In this document: piece after piece, positions 20,073 through 29,980 of the stretch
How positions within the stretch are numbered: the stretch's first letter is position 1
How the letters are laid out: every line of letters starts with the position of its first letter
Assembly (NCBI GenBank): GCA_016789725.1
Contig: JAEUQN010000024.1
Location: 1-57,976, forward strand
Reading direction: 5' to 3'
DNA: 57,976 nt
Origin: Blastocatellia bacterium
GTDB taxonomy: Bacteria > Acidobacteriota > Blastocatellia > RBC074
Position numbers and translations under genes: made by a program
Notes under the pieces: generated by a model
The model's input: the letters and a program-made list of their open reading frames with translations, nothing else
What the model was told of the DNA's origin: nothing
Databases searched by the model: none

Positions 20073-23000
20073 CTACTTGAGGTTGATTCTGACCGGGTTG
20101 GCGGCCTTGCCATCCACCGTCAGCACGACATCCACTTCGCCTCGCCCCGCCAGCGTCTTGGGCAATTGGATGTTCACTTGATCCAAGCCAATAAAATCAG
20201 GCTGTTTGTTCGCATACAGCACCGGAACACTCACGCCTCCGACAGTTGCGGTGACATTTGTTAAGCCGCTGTTATTGCGAATTCCCGTCCCATACAATTC
20301 CAGAAATACTTCATCGCCCGCATTCAAATCAATTTGCCGCGCGGTACAATTTTGCCCGCTCGTATCGCACGCGAAATTCGATTCGTAACGCGGTGAGCCA
20401 TTGCTGAAATACAAGATGGCTGCCGCTGCCGCTCCGCTCCCATTTTGATTGGCAGTAAATAACCCCGGCATGACATTCGCAATATTCACGGCACTTGTGA
20501 AGCGTTCGCCGTTGCCGTTGGTGATCGTAATGGTAGCGAAGCCCGCTGCGGTTCCCGCCGGGATTTGATAGTTCACTTGTAGTTTCCCAACATAAAACAG
20601 CGGTGCGAGCCGTTCGACCCCAAGACTGTCGCGGACCTTGACCGACGTACCCGCCAATTCCGTCGGTAAGGGGAATTGCGTAACGAGTTGATCGCCTGTC
20701 GCCAGATTTGCACCAAACACCGAGACGATGGATTCCGCCGCAACGGGTTGCGCATTTCCATAGCTCGCAGCACTGACGGTCGCCGCGCTTTGGTAGGCTG
20801 CAACAACGACGACGCGATGATTGTAGGTATCCGCGATGAAGAGATTTCCGGCGCTATCAACAACCACGCCAGCAGGCGCATTGAGCGAAGCATTTGCCGC
20901 GACGCCGCCCTCATCGCTGGTTGGTGATGTCGTCGTGCCGTTGCCTGCTACGGTCGTAATCGTTCCGTCAATCGCCACTTTGCGCACGCGATGATTCCCC
21001 TGATCGGTGATGTAAATAATGCCCGCCGCATCTGCGGTCACCCCACCTGGCGCAGTGAATTGAGCCGACGGCGCGGCCCCGCCATCACCGCTGAAGCCCG
21101 CAGTGCCAGTCCCTGCAAAGCGTGTGATGATGCCTGCCGGAGAAACCTTGCGCACCTGATGATTGCTCGTATCAGAAATGTATAGATTGCCCGCGCTATC
21201 CAGTGCCACACTGGTGGGAAAGTTCAGTTGTGCTTGCGTCGCCTGTCCGCCATCACCGCCGGAGCCATAGCCATTGCCCGCGATAGTCGTGATGAGACCG
21301 GAACTGAGATTCAATTTGCGCACTCGATGATTGCCCGCATCTGCAATCAGCAAATTGCCCGCGCCATCCAGTATGATTCCCACTGGCGTATCCAGTTGCG
21401 CCTGGGTGGCGGCACTACCATCACCGCTGTAACCGTCAATCCCGGTCCCCGCAATGGTCGTAATCAGGCCTGCCGCAGTGACCTTGCGAATGCGATGGTT
21501 GTTGGTATCAGCAATATAAAGATTGCCCGCGCTGTCCACCGCCACGCCATTGGGCTGATTCATCGCCGCATTGATCGCCAAGCCGCCATCGCCACTCGAA
21601 CCGAGTTGCCCACTTCCTGCCACCGTGCTGATGAAACCAGAGCGCGTGACTTTGCGAATGCGATGATTGCCTTTGTCTGCGATGTAGAGATTGCCTGCGC
21701 TGTCGAGCGTGACGGTTTCGGGTAAGTACAATTGGGAAGCAACGGCGGAACCGCTTTCAAGGTTGAACCCCGCACTACGCGCGCCTGCCACAAAGGTAAA
21801 AGTATTCGGCACGTTATACGTAACAAGCAGATTCGCAGAGGATTCGTTCCCCGCGTCATCCCACGCGGTAACGGTCAAAGTATTTGGCCCAGGCAATAAT
21901 TTTAGATCGGGTACTGACCAGTTACTTGCGCCAGCTATAAACCCGCTGCCACCACGATCATTTTTCCAGCGAATTTCTATCACTTTGCCGTTGTCCGAAG
22001 CTGTTCCACTGAGATTCAGAGAAGCGTTTGTGGTCGTATAACTGGAGTTGGTGGTTGGTGAAGTGATCGCTATTTGCGGTGCTATTTTATCTTGTGAAGA
22101 CGGAGAGGCTTTAAAGAGTGCCACCGTAAGCGAATAAACATTGCCTGCATTGTCCACCGCCACAGCCTGCGTTCCCACTATTCCAAAAGCAATCGTTTTG
22201 ATAATGCCTTGCGGATCAATTCGGCGCAGGTAGTTTTCACCTGTTCCTCGATTTTCGGTGAAATAGATATTTCCCAAGCTATCCGCAACAATCGGGCCGG
22301 AGGGAACCACGGACGATGTGATAGCAGGGACGTTATCAACAGGATTACCGAAGCTTCCATTACCAGCAAAGGTGCTAATGATTCCCTGGGTATCCACCTT
22401 ACGAATCCGCGCATTTTCAGTGATGTAAAGATTCCCCAAATCGTCAAACCCAATGCCTTTTATTAAAGTGAAAACTGCATCTTTAACCGGGCCACCATCT
22501 CCGCCGTATCCGAAGCCCGTGCCACCCGCATACGCATTGATAATTCCGGTGTCGGCTGTCACCTTGCGAATGCGATTGTCGTCAATTATGAACAAATCCC
22601 CGCCTTTATTGATAGCAACACCACTCACATACTCTAACCCTGCTTGTATGGCTAAGCCACCATTACCGACACCATCTAAGCCGCCTCCAGCGACACTACT
22701 GATAATTCCATTGGTTCCCACCCGCCGAATGCGTCGGTTATCAACAACATAGATATTGCCTTGCTCATCAGCGGTGATTTGCTGTGGCCCTGCGAGTTGC
22801 GCTTGAGTCGCTGGCCCGCCATCACCACTAAAACCTTGTGTTCCAGTTCCGGCAATCGTGTTGATGATTCCATCTGTGCTGATCTTTCGGATACGGTTAT
22901 TGCCTGTATCTGCAATATAAATGTTCCCGCTTTTGTCGGTACACATCCCATACGGAGAATTAGTTCTGGCTTGACTCGCAGGCCCGCCATCTCCGCCAAA

Positions 23001-26000
23001 ACCAGGATTAGAGTGATTGACAATGATCTCAGCTTGATACTCAGGTGCATAAATTACCTGAAGTGATACGCTGGCTTTATTGCCGGTAATATCAGTCCCT
23101 GTAACCGTAATAGTATTCACTCCTATTTTTAGGCCAATCGGGTAGGAGTTCCATTTAATAGATTGATAAGTACCTGCTTCGATAGACGTCGTGCTTATTC
23201 CACGATCAGTCGTAATCTGGAGCGGGACAAGTATCCCAGTATGATCAGAGGCCGACCCCGTCAAAGTAATTCTGGCTATCCCTGTTCTGTATAAACCGGC
23301 GGTCGTGGGTGTCTGAATGGTTATGGCGGGTGGCGTACGATCAGCAGAAGGTGATTGAACGATGGTGTGACTTTTCCCCGCAATGGTTAGCGTTCCGACG
23401 CGCTCCTCATTGAAAGTGTTAGCAGTTACGGTAAAGGCGACTGAGCCATTGCCCTTCCCGCTCGTTCCCGAATCAATCGTAACCCAAGTAGCATTGCTGT
23501 TGGCCTGCCAGTCACAAGTAGCCGTTGTCGCAACGCTAACACTACTTTTGCCACCATCACCAGAGAAATGCTGCTGAGCCGAAGAAAGAGTCGAGGAACA
23601 GAGTTGCGTGTCTAATACCACGCGCCAGACGCCACGTCCATGAGTGAACGCATACAGACTCGTGACACCGTTCACGGTATTGATAATCAGAGATTCGACC
23701 GCGACGTTGGCAAACCTCGTATTTTCGACTGCCCAGGTATTGCCCTTGTCCGTAGATGAAAAAACTCCGAGGTCTGTGCCAATAAACAGTCGGGAGGAAT
23801 TTGATGGATCAACCGCGATAGAGTTTACAGGGATGTCGGGTAATCGCCCTGTGCCTTGACCATCAATGGCAATCCATTGACTCCCCAAATCAGAAACGCG
23901 GTACACATGCGATCCTCCAAAAGTTGAATAAACAGCATAAAAAGCGCGCTTATCGAAAGGATCAAAAGCAACGCCAGAAACAAACCCATTGCGCGGCGTC
24001 GTGTAAAGCCATGAACCTTTTGAGATCGCACCACCTGAGTAATAAATGCTACCACCACTCGTACCAGCGATTACATAATTGGAATCCAACGCCGAAACCG
24101 CGATGCAGCCTACCTGCAAACCACCTGTACTCGCGGCTTCAACCCAGCTTGCAGCGCCGTTCCCTGTTCTCCAGATTTTTTCGCCGCCGGTCCATAATTG
24201 AAGTGAATTACTGGGGTCTATAGTCAGAGGAGCAATAAACAACGGGCGCGTGTCTGCAATTCCTAAAACGGCCTCCGCAAATGTCAACCCGCCATCCGTT
24301 GACTTCAAAAACCTCCCGCCGGGTGTGGACGCATACAATACCTGCGGATTCATGGGATCAATGGCTGTATAGCCGCCATCGCCGCCGTAAATCTCGCGCC
24401 AGCCATTGATGCTGTTGGCATCGGTTCCCAACAGCGTCCCATTATCCTGCGTCCCGCCAAAGTAGCTTTTGCCGTCCGGGAAGACTGCGCCGTGATAGAA
24501 CTGCGTCACGCCGTAGTTGTTATTCAACGAAGTCCAGCGCACACCACTGGCCGATGGATTGCACGTAGCGGTGATGCCCGTTGCGACCAAAGCTCTGGCG
24601 TCGTCGGTGCGATACACGCCCCCGTCGTTGCCTATAAACATCTGTTTGTTACTCGTTCCGTTGTAGTTTGGATGAAACGCAATGATGTGATGATCGGCGT
24701 GGGCATATTGCGGGACGCTCGGCTCCGGCCACCAGTACGAGGCGATGCCCCAATTCGCACCGCCATCGTCTGAGCGAAATAAATCAATGCCGCCAACCCA
24801 GACCTTGTTTTCATCCAAAGGGTCTACGGCAATGACATTGTTGTACCAGCCCTGATTGGAAAAGCCGCCCGCGCCGAGGCCACATTCGGAACGGAATGCG
24901 CCCAGTGGATTGGAAAACAAAACCGTGTTGAGCTTGAGGGCATTGTTATTGCGCGCCTGCGCTGTCCACGTGCCAGAATCGCCACTGCTCGTTGAACGAA
25001 ATACGGCGTGTAACCCATCACGAAAAGGACCGGACAACGTGCTGGCAGCAACCGCATAAATGACGTTTTGATTCGATGGCGCAAGGGCTAACGAAGTCCG
25101 CCCCATTCCATTTTCTCGATAAACCGAGGTCCAGGTTCCGGCTCCTCCGGCATCGGTGTTGCGAAAGATTTCTGCCCCCCTGAAAGTTCCACAGGCGGCA
25201 AAGATGTAGTCGGTTGTTTGATCGGTGCGGATCACCAAATCCAGACAACCATCCGTGTAATTCAAAACTTTTCCCCAAGTCGCTCCGCCATCCAACGAAC
25301 GCCACACGCCGGTATGCGTCCCGGCGTACAGGCGCTGCGAATTCGATTTGCTTACCACGATGTCATTGACGTAGTAAAAATCGGACGTGCCGGTGGTTTC
25401 AAGCCGTGTCCAATTCACGCCGCCATCGGTCGTGCGGAAAATCCCGGCTCCGCGCACGGCATCATTATTGAAAAAGCCTTCGCCTGTACCGGCATAAATC
25501 ACATCGGGATTATTCGGGTCAAAGGCCAAACAACTCACCGCGATGTTAGCGATCAAATCAGTTAATGGCTCCCAACGCGCTCCGCCATTCGTCGTCTTCC
25601 AGACACCGCCCGCCACACCTGCGGCATACATCACATTCGGAATCGTCGGATGAATCAACAACGACCGCGTGCGTCCGCCAATGTTGCCAGGGCCGAGCGG
25701 TTCCCACGCCCCAAGAGTGTCCGCAGAAGCTTCCGTGTGCGCGGCTTTCATTTCCCGGCGCGAAGGCAAAATTCGATTTTGTGCCGATGAATATTGGGGC
25801 ATCGCCTCCATATGTGTTTGGGCTGCGAGATATTTTTCGACGGGGATTTCGGTTTCACCAGTTGGCAATCGTTTGAGCCGATAATAGCCCATCGCTTCGC
25901 GCGGCTGATCGTAGCGAGGCTTCTCGCGCAACTCTTCATTCAGCTTTTCAACCACTCGTGACGGGAATTTTTGAGCCGCAGACGGCGAGGGTTGCGGTCC

Positions 26001-26228
26001 TGTTGGCGGCGCTGGAGTTCGTTTTCGCGCCGTTTGTATCGGCGACTTCGCTTCATTGTCAGACGAATTAGACGCGCGCGACGTTTCGGCAGCGGCCTGC
26101 TGATGGCTCAAACTTGGAGGTACAGGTGTAACAGGAAGCGGTGCTTTGTAATTTATGACGAACCACACACCTACTAAAGCGACGACGGAAACAACGAGTG
26201 CGAGGAAGAAACGGGATTGAATGTTCAT
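20073..26228 (-). CDS. Giant secreted BNR/sortilin-like, BACON, Ig-like and NHL repeat protein with TIGR03437 C-terminus
   Basis: 2051 residues. The N-terminal hydrophobic segment (about 7-25) is a signal anchor or signal peptide, followed by a Pro-rich stretch. Residues ~175-870 hold Asp-box/BNR repeats of the sortilin type (TTDGGVNWTRL, SLDGGATWGKV, SDDGGANWG, STDKGNTWAVE). Then a BACON-like domain (~876-963, CDWQANSNATWVTI), an Ig-like domain, a first NHL propeller (~1066-1380, GNIYIADTGNNRIRKI), a second Ig-like domain, and a second NHL propeller (~1480-1812). The C-terminal domain (~1820-2051, VSVFGANLATG, NYQIPAGTAAG) matches the TIGR03437 domain known from Solibacter. It is probably an extracellular or surface protein; the ligand is unknown. 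No clear ribosome-binding site. Confidence 0.88.
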   Translation of the reverse strand: MNIQSRFFLALVVSVVALVGVWFVINYKAPLPVTPVPPSLSHQQAAAETSRASNSSDNEAKSPIQTARKRTPAPPTGPQPSPSAAQKFPSRVVEKLNEELREKPRYDQPREAMGYYRLKRLPTGETEIPVEKYLAAQTHMEAMPQYSSAQNRILPSRREMKAAHTEASADTLGAWEPLGPGNIGGRTRSLLIHPTIPNVMYAAGVAGGVWKTTNGGARWEPLTDLIANIAVSCLAFDPNNPDVIYAGTGEGFFNNDAVRGAGIFRTTDGGVNWTRLETTGTSDFYYVNDIVVSKSNSQRLYAGTHTGVWRSLDGGATWGKVLNYTDGCLDLVIRTDQTTDYIFAACGTFRGAEIFRNTDAGGAGTWTSVYRENGMGRTSLALAPSNQNVIYAVAASTLSGPFRDGLHAVFRSTSSGDSGTWTAQARNNNALKLNTVLFSNPLGAFRSECGLGAGGFSNQGWYNNVIAVDPLDENKVWVGGIDLFRSDDGGANWGIASYWWPEPSVPQYAHADHHIIAFHPNYNGTSNKQMFIGNDGGVYRTDDARALVATGITATCNPSASGVRWTSLNNNYGVTQFYHGAVFPDGKSYFGGTQDNGTLLGTDANSINGWREIYGGDGGYTAIDPMNPQVLYASTPGGRFLKSTDGGLTFAEAVLGIADTRPLFIAPLTIDPSNSLQLWTGGEKIWRTGNGAASWVEAASTGGLQVGCIAVSALDSNYVIAGTSGGSIYYSGGAISKGSWLYTTPRNGFVSGVAFDPFDKRAFYAVYSTFGGSHVYRVSDLGSQWIAIDGQGTGRLPDIPVNSIAVDPSNSSRLFIGTDLGVFSSTDKGNTWAVENTRFANVAVESLIINTVNGVTSLYAFTHGRGVWRVVLDTQLCSSTLSSAQQHFSGDGGKSSVSVATTATCDWQANSNATWVTIDSGTSGKGNGSVAFTVTANTFNEERVGTLTIAGKSHTIVQSPSADRTPPAITIQTPTTAGLYRTGIARITLTGSASDHTGILVPLQITTDRGISTTSIEAGTYQSIKWNSYPIGLKIGVNTITVTGTDITGNKASVSLQVIYAPEYQAEIIVNHSNPGFGGDGGPASQARTNSPYGMCTDKSGNIYIADTGNNRIRKISTDGIINTIAGTGTQGFSGDGGPATQAQLAGPQQITADEQGNIYVVDNRRIRRVGTNGIISSVAGGGLDGVGNGGLAIQAGLEYVSGVAINKGGDLFIIDDNRIRKVTADTGIINAYAGGTGFGYGGDGGPVKDAVFTLIKGIGFDDLGNLYITENARIRKVDTQGIISTFAGNGSFGNPVDNVPAITSSVVPSGPIVADSLGNIYFTENRGTGENYLRRIDPQGIIKTIAFGIVGTQAVAVDNAGNVYSLTVALFKASPSSQDKIAPQIAITSPTTNSSYTTTNASLNLSGTASDNGKVIEIRWKNDRGGSGFIAGASNWSVPDLKLLPGPNTLTVTAWDDAGNESSANLLVTYNVPNTFTFVAGARSAGFNLESGSAVASQLYLPETVTLDSAGNLYIADKGNHRIRKVTRSGFISTVAGSGQLGSSGDGGLAINAAMNQPNGVAVDSAGNLYIADTNNHRIRKVTAAGLITTIAGTGIDGYSGDGSAATQAQLDTPVGIILDGAGNLLIADAGNHRVRKLNLSSGLITTIAGNGYGSGGDGGQATQAQLNFPTSVALDSAGNLYISDTSNHQVRKVSPAGIITRFAGTGTAGFSGDGGAAPSAQFTAPGGVTADAAGIIYITDQGNHRVRKVAIDGTITTVAGNGTTTSPTSDEGGVAANASLNAPAGVVVDSAGNLFIADTYNHRVVVVAAYQSAATVSAASYGNAQPVAAESIVSVFGANLATGDQLVTQFPLPTELAGTSVKVRDSLGVERLAPLFYVGKLQVNYQIPAGTAAGFATITITNGNGERFTSAVNIANVMPGLFTANQNGSGAAAAAILYFSNGSPRYESNFACDTSGQNCTARQIDLNAGDEVFLELYGTGIRNNSGLTNVTATVGGVSVPVLYANKQPDFIGLDQVNIQLPKTLAGRGEVDVVLTVDGKAANPVRINLK

Positions 26229-26369
26229 ACTGAGGAGACTGCAAAAACAACGTCAAGAGTGCATCGGTAAGTGAAGGGACTCGCGGGCAAAAGTGTAGGC
26301 GGGTGCAGTCACGAAAGTCAACGTCTTTGTCAGCCCTCGCTTCGCCTGCTGGATGCTCTATTTCATTGC

Positions 26370-26397
26370 TTGCGTCTGTGTAGGCGTCAGCTACAAT
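26370..26397 (+). promoter_or_regulatory. Possible sigma-70-type promoter of the amidase gene
   Basis: ttgcgt (26370-26375) and tacaat (26392-26397) are separated by 16 bases and lie about 30 bases before the amidase ATG. It is a reasonable match by eye only. The rest of the ~200-base gap upstream shows nothing else recognisable. Confidence 0.35.
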
Positions 26398-26426
26398 GCC
26401 TCAGACTTTTCTACAGATGGTGAACG

Positions 26427-27584
26427 ATGAAATCAGTTTATTTGCTCGTGTTTTTGTCCCTGGCGGTGTTAACGGCTTGTCGAAAGGAAACGGCTTCACA
26501 ACCAGCGACGCCAACGCCAACGCCCGCTACGATTCCCGAACAATTGCCGCAGCTTCGCACCAGTGACGCCCGCGTTGACCTGACAACACCCTTGCCAACC
26601 GCCACGCAACAGGACACGGCGTTTACTGCGCGAGGCGTAACAATTGCAGCAGAAAAACAAACCGCCACCTTCATTTCGCAAACCCTGCCAGTCACGATTG
26701 CAGCCCCTACGCCATTTCTTGCGCTTTCCGCCAAATGGACATCTGTCATTTCCAAAGACGCCCGGTTCACCCTCAGCGTACGTGCATCTGTCAACGATCA
26801 GGATTGGGGCGCGTGGCAATTATCGAGTTTGGATGGCGATCCTCGCACGCAGGCGGGGCTGTTCTTTTTTCCGTCCGAATCCCGATTCATTCAATACCGC
26901 ATCGAAATGGAACGTGACGCCAAGCATCAGGCTCCGTTTGTGCAAGACCTCAAGTTTCGCTTCATCAGCCCCGGAGCAACGCCGCAGAACGAACAGGCCA
27001 AGCTGCGCCCGGCACAATCATTGACGCGCAAACAATGGCATTGCCCGGAAACCAGCTTCAAATCGAAGCAACAAAGCGCCAGAGTTACTCATTTGATCGT
27101 GCATCACACAGCGACGACAAATGAGGTGCAGGATTGGCCTGCGGTGGTGCGGACGATTTGGAATTTTCACGCCGTCACGAATGGCTGGCGCGATTTGGGG
27201 TATCACTATCTGATTGATCCGCAGGGTGTCATTTACGAAGGTCGCGCGGGCGGCGACAAATCCGCCGGGATTCACTTCAGTTGCGCGAACACCGGTACGC
27301 TCGGCATTGCGATGGTTGGCAATTACCTTTCGACCGCACCGAATGGAGACGCGTTGCAAAGTTTAGAAAAGCTGTTGGCAACAAAATGCCAGCAATTCAA
27401 TCTTGATCCATTGGGCGCAGGTTTTCACGCCAGCACAGGATTGAAATTGCCACACATCGCCGGGCATCTGGATGCCAACGCCTCAAAGAGCCATCACGTT
27501 TGCGCAGGCACCCATTGCCCCGGCGAACGACTGTATTCATTGTTACCAGAGATTCGGAAGGCAGTAAGAGAAAACGTTCATTAG
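26427..27584 (+). CDS. PGRP-type N-acetylmuramoyl-L-alanine amidase lipoprotein
   Basis: 385 residues. The signal ends in a lipobox (AVLTAC at residues 13-18), so it is probably lipid-anchored in the envelope. A Pro/Thr linker leads to a beta-rich domain (~50-190), then the amidase_2/PGRP domain from about 217: THLIVHHTATT (first zinc His), WRDLGYHYLIDPQGVIYEGR, LGIAMVGNY, and the closing HHVCAGTHCPGERLY with the second His and Cys ligands. It would cleave the amide bond between MurNAc and the peptide stem. It stands alone; the next gene starts about 70 bases later. Confidence 0.88.
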   Translation: MKSVYLLVFLSLAVLTACRKETASQPATPTPTPATIPEQLPQLRTSDARVDLTTPLPTATQQDTAFTARGVTIAAEKQTATFISQTLPVTIAAPTPFLALSAKWTSVISKDARFTLSVRASVNDQDWGAWQLSSLDGDPRTQAGLFFFPSESRFIQYRIEMERDAKHQAPFVQDLKFRFISPGATPQNEQAKLRPAQSLTRKQWHCPETSFKSKQQSARVTHLIVHHTATTNEVQDWPAVVRTIWNFHAVTNGWRDLGYHYLIDPQGVIYEGRAGGDKSAGIHFSCANTGTLGIAMVGNYLSTAPNGDALQSLEKLLATKCQQFNLDPLGAGFHASTGLKLPHIAGHLDANASKSHHVCAGTHCPGERLYSLLPEIRKAVRENVH

Positions 27585-27656
27585 CCCGCCTCCCTCGTGT
27601 AACCTTTTCGCTGTTCCCATCGTGATGTGGGTGAAAACTATTTTGGAAAGGGGAAC

Positions 27657-28952
27657 ATGATGAACATAGCGATTATCGGCGGAGGCATTGCGGGCTTAAC
27701 CGCGGCGGCGTATCTGGCGCGCGCAGGCCAAACCGTTACCGTTTTTGAAAAAGCACACACGTTGGGCGGACGCGCCCGCACGGAAACGAAACAAGGATTC
27801 GCCTTCAACTTCGGGCCGCACGCGCTCTATCGCAACGGCGCAGGCGTGAAAATTCTGCGCGAACTCGGCGTCGAGTTCAGCGGCAAAATCAACAGCACCG
27901 ACGGCGCGTTTGCGCTGGACAACGGAGCCAGGCATACCATGCCCGGCGGTTTTGTTTCGTTGCTGACGACGGGGTTGATGAACCTGCCCGCAAAGCTGGA
28001 AGCCGCGAAATTATTGGCGAGTTTGCCGAAGCTTGAAACCACTCCTCTTGATTCATTGACTGTGCGCGAATGGCTCGCGCGTGAGGTCAAGCAACCGAAA
28101 GTCGCACAACTCGTGCAAGCCTTGTTTCGTGTTTCGACCTACGCCAACGATCCCGCGCGGCAAAGCGCAGGCGCAGCGTTGCGACAATTTCAGATGGCGC
28201 TCAGCGGTGGCGTGTACTACCTCGACAACGGCTGGCAAACGATGGTGAACGGCTTGCGTGCGGTCGCGGAACAAGCGGGCGCGACAATCCAAACCGACGC
28301 CAGCGTCACCGCGATTGAGCAAAATACATCTGGCTTCGTCATTCACTTTGCCAACGGCAAAAGCCTCCTTGCCGCTTCCGTTATCATCGCTGCCAGCCCA
28401 ACAGAAACTGCCGCTCTGGTCAAGTCAAACGAAACGCTTGCCAACTGGGCACGGACGATGATTCCGGTGCGCACCGCTTGTCTGGATGTCGCGCTCACAC
28501 ATTTGCCGGAACCGCACGCGCGTTTCGGCTTAGGCATTGACCAGCCTTATTATTTTTCGGTGCATTCGGCGACGGCCAAACTCGCGCCCGACAACGGGGC
28601 GATGATTCACGTGGCGAAATATCTGCCGCCAGCTTCTCGTGAAAATTCGGGCGAAAATGCGCAGACGATTGAGCAGGAATTGGAACAGGTGTTTGATTTA
28701 CTGCAACCCGGTTGGCGCAAGACTGTCGTAGCACGTCGCTTTCTGCCTCGGATGACCGTCACGAATGCACTGGTAACAGCCGCGAATGGTGGCATTCGCC
28801 CCGGTCCAACTGTTCCGGGTAGCAAAGGTTTGTATGTTGCAGGCGATTGGGTCGGCAACGAGGGCCAGTTGGTAGACGCCAGTTTTGCGAGCGGCAAAGC
28901 GGCAGCAGAGATCATTGTGCAACAAGCTCACGCGGTTGCCGCCGCCGCGTAG
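27657..28952 (+). CDS. NAD(P)/FAD-dependent oxidoreductase (phytoene desaturase/amine oxidase-like)
   Basis: 431 residues. The N-terminal FAD-binding motif is IAIIGGGIAGLTAAAYLARAG, followed by VFEKAHTLGGRARTE, the second FAD contact of the carotenoid desaturase/protoporphyrinogen oxidase group. The C-terminal FAD motif is GLYVAGDWVGNEGQLVDASFASGKAAAE. ATG 27657 follows an aaagggg site. The gene is 32 bases before an ECF41-like sigma factor. ECF41 loci often pair with an oxidoreductase, so it may be the target. The substrate is unknown; no carotenoid genes are near. Confidence 0.83.
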   Translation: MMNIAIIGGGIAGLTAAAYLARAGQTVTVFEKAHTLGGRARTETKQGFAFNFGPHALYRNGAGVKILRELGVEFSGKINSTDGAFALDNGARHTMPGGFVSLLTTGLMNLPAKLEAAKLLASLPKLETTPLDSLTVREWLAREVKQPKVAQLVQALFRVSTYANDPARQSAGAALRQFQMALSGGVYYLDNGWQTMVNGLRAVAEQAGATIQTDASVTAIEQNTSGFVIHFANGKSLLAASVIIAASPTETAALVKSNETLANWARTMIPVRTACLDVALTHLPEPHARFGLGIDQPYYFSVHSATAKLAPDNGAMIHVAKYLPPASRENSGENAQTIEQELEQVFDLLQPGWRKTVVARRFLPRMTVTNALVTAANGGIRPGPTVPGSKGLYVAGDWVGNEGQLVDASFASGKAAAEIIVQQAHAVAAAA

Positions 28953-28984
28953 TCCCTGACCACCTGAATGGATTGATTTTCCTT

Positions 28985-29929
28985 ATGACCAGCGCAATTC
29001 AAATCGAAAACGCTTTTACGGCGCACGAACGCTTTTTGTGGGGCTTGTGTTACCGCATGACAGGCAACGCGGCAGACGCTGATGACCTCGTGCAAGAAAC
29101 GTTTGTTCGGGCGATGAAGTCGCCGCCTGCGCGCACCGATGAGCCGTGGCGTCCGTGGCTCGTGCGCGTAGCCGTCAATCTCAGCCGTGATCTGTTGCGA
29201 CAACGCAAACGGCGCGCGTACGAAGGGGAGTGGTTGCCCTCGCCCATTGAAACCGCACCACCCGCGTTTGATCCGCCCGATGAACAAGGGAATCCGGCCA
29301 CGCGTTATGATTTGATCGAAAGCGTATCGTATGCGTTTTTGCTTGCGCTCGAAGCCTTGACACCAACGCAACGTGCCGTGCTGTTGTTGCGGGATGTGTT
29401 TGATTATTCAGTCAGTGAAACAGCCCAGGCATTGGCCCTGAGTGAAGCCAATGTCAAAACAACCTTGCACCGCGCGCGTCGGGCGTTACAAGACTATGAT
29501 CGGGCGCGAGTACCAATAACACCGGCGTGGCAGGAGCAAGTCCAACAGACGATGCAGAAATTTTTGGGCTATTTATTCAATCACGATGTGGCCGGAGCGG
29601 AAGCCCTATTGGCCGAAAATGTGCGACACGTGAGTGATGGTGGCGGCGAATTTTATGCGGCACGCGTGCCAGTGGTGGGGCGCACAAAAGTCACGCTTTT
29701 CAATTCACGGCTGGCGCAGATTGCGAAAGCGAATGCGCTTGATGTTCATTCCGAATGGCGAATGCTGAATGGTCTGCCCTCGCTGGTGTTCGAGATTCCA
29801 GACATTGCCGCAGGCTTTGCGCCGCGTACGGTGATGATTTGTCACTTGAATCCTGAGGGGCAAATTGATCGAATTCATTCCGTCCTGGCCTCGCGGAAGT
29901 TGACGGCAGTGCGTTCGATTGCCAAGTAA
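28985..29929 (+). CDS. ECF41-like (SigJ-type) RNA polymerase sigma factor with SnoaL-like C-terminus
   Basis: 314 residues. The sigma2 region (FLWGLCYRMTGNAADADDLVQETFVRA) and sigma4 region (LEALTPTQRAVLLLRDVFDYS, ALSEANVKTTLHRARRAL) are typical ECF domains. The linker has WLPSP, close to the ECF41 WLPEP motif, and the C-terminal SnoaL-like extension contains SDGGGEF, close to the ECF41 DGGGK motif. In that group the extension controls activity in place of an anti-sigma factor, and none is seen here. ATG 28985 is chosen because the sigma2 domain begins just after it; the longer frame runs into the oxidoreductase gene. Confidence 0.88.
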   Translation: MTSAIQIENAFTAHERFLWGLCYRMTGNAADADDLVQETFVRAMKSPPARTDEPWRPWLVRVAVNLSRDLLRQRKRRAYEGEWLPSPIETAPPAFDPPDEQGNPATRYDLIESVSYAFLLALEALTPTQRAVLLLRDVFDYSVSETAQALALSEANVKTTLHRARRALQDYDRARVPITPAWQEQVQQTMQKFLGYLFNHDVAGAEALLAENVRHVSDGGGEFYAARVPVVGRTKVTLFNSRLAQIAKANALDVHSEWRMLNGLPSLVFEIPDIAAGFAPRTVMICHLNPEGQIDRIHSVLASRKLTAVRSIAK

Positions 29930-29980
29930 ATGGGTTTCGTGGTTCAATTCTCTTTTCTAAACCCAAAGGAGAATTGATTC

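Noticed and set aside
20800..22900. Regularly spaced repeats that could suggest a CRISPR array
   Set aside because: Spacing and sequence follow NHL protein repeats (about 50-56 codons each) inside an intact reading frame.
28847..28984. N-terminal extension of the ECF sigma factor
   Set aside because: It lies in the end of the FAD oxidoreductase gene and is Arg/Cys-rich; sigma region 2 starts right after ATG 28985.
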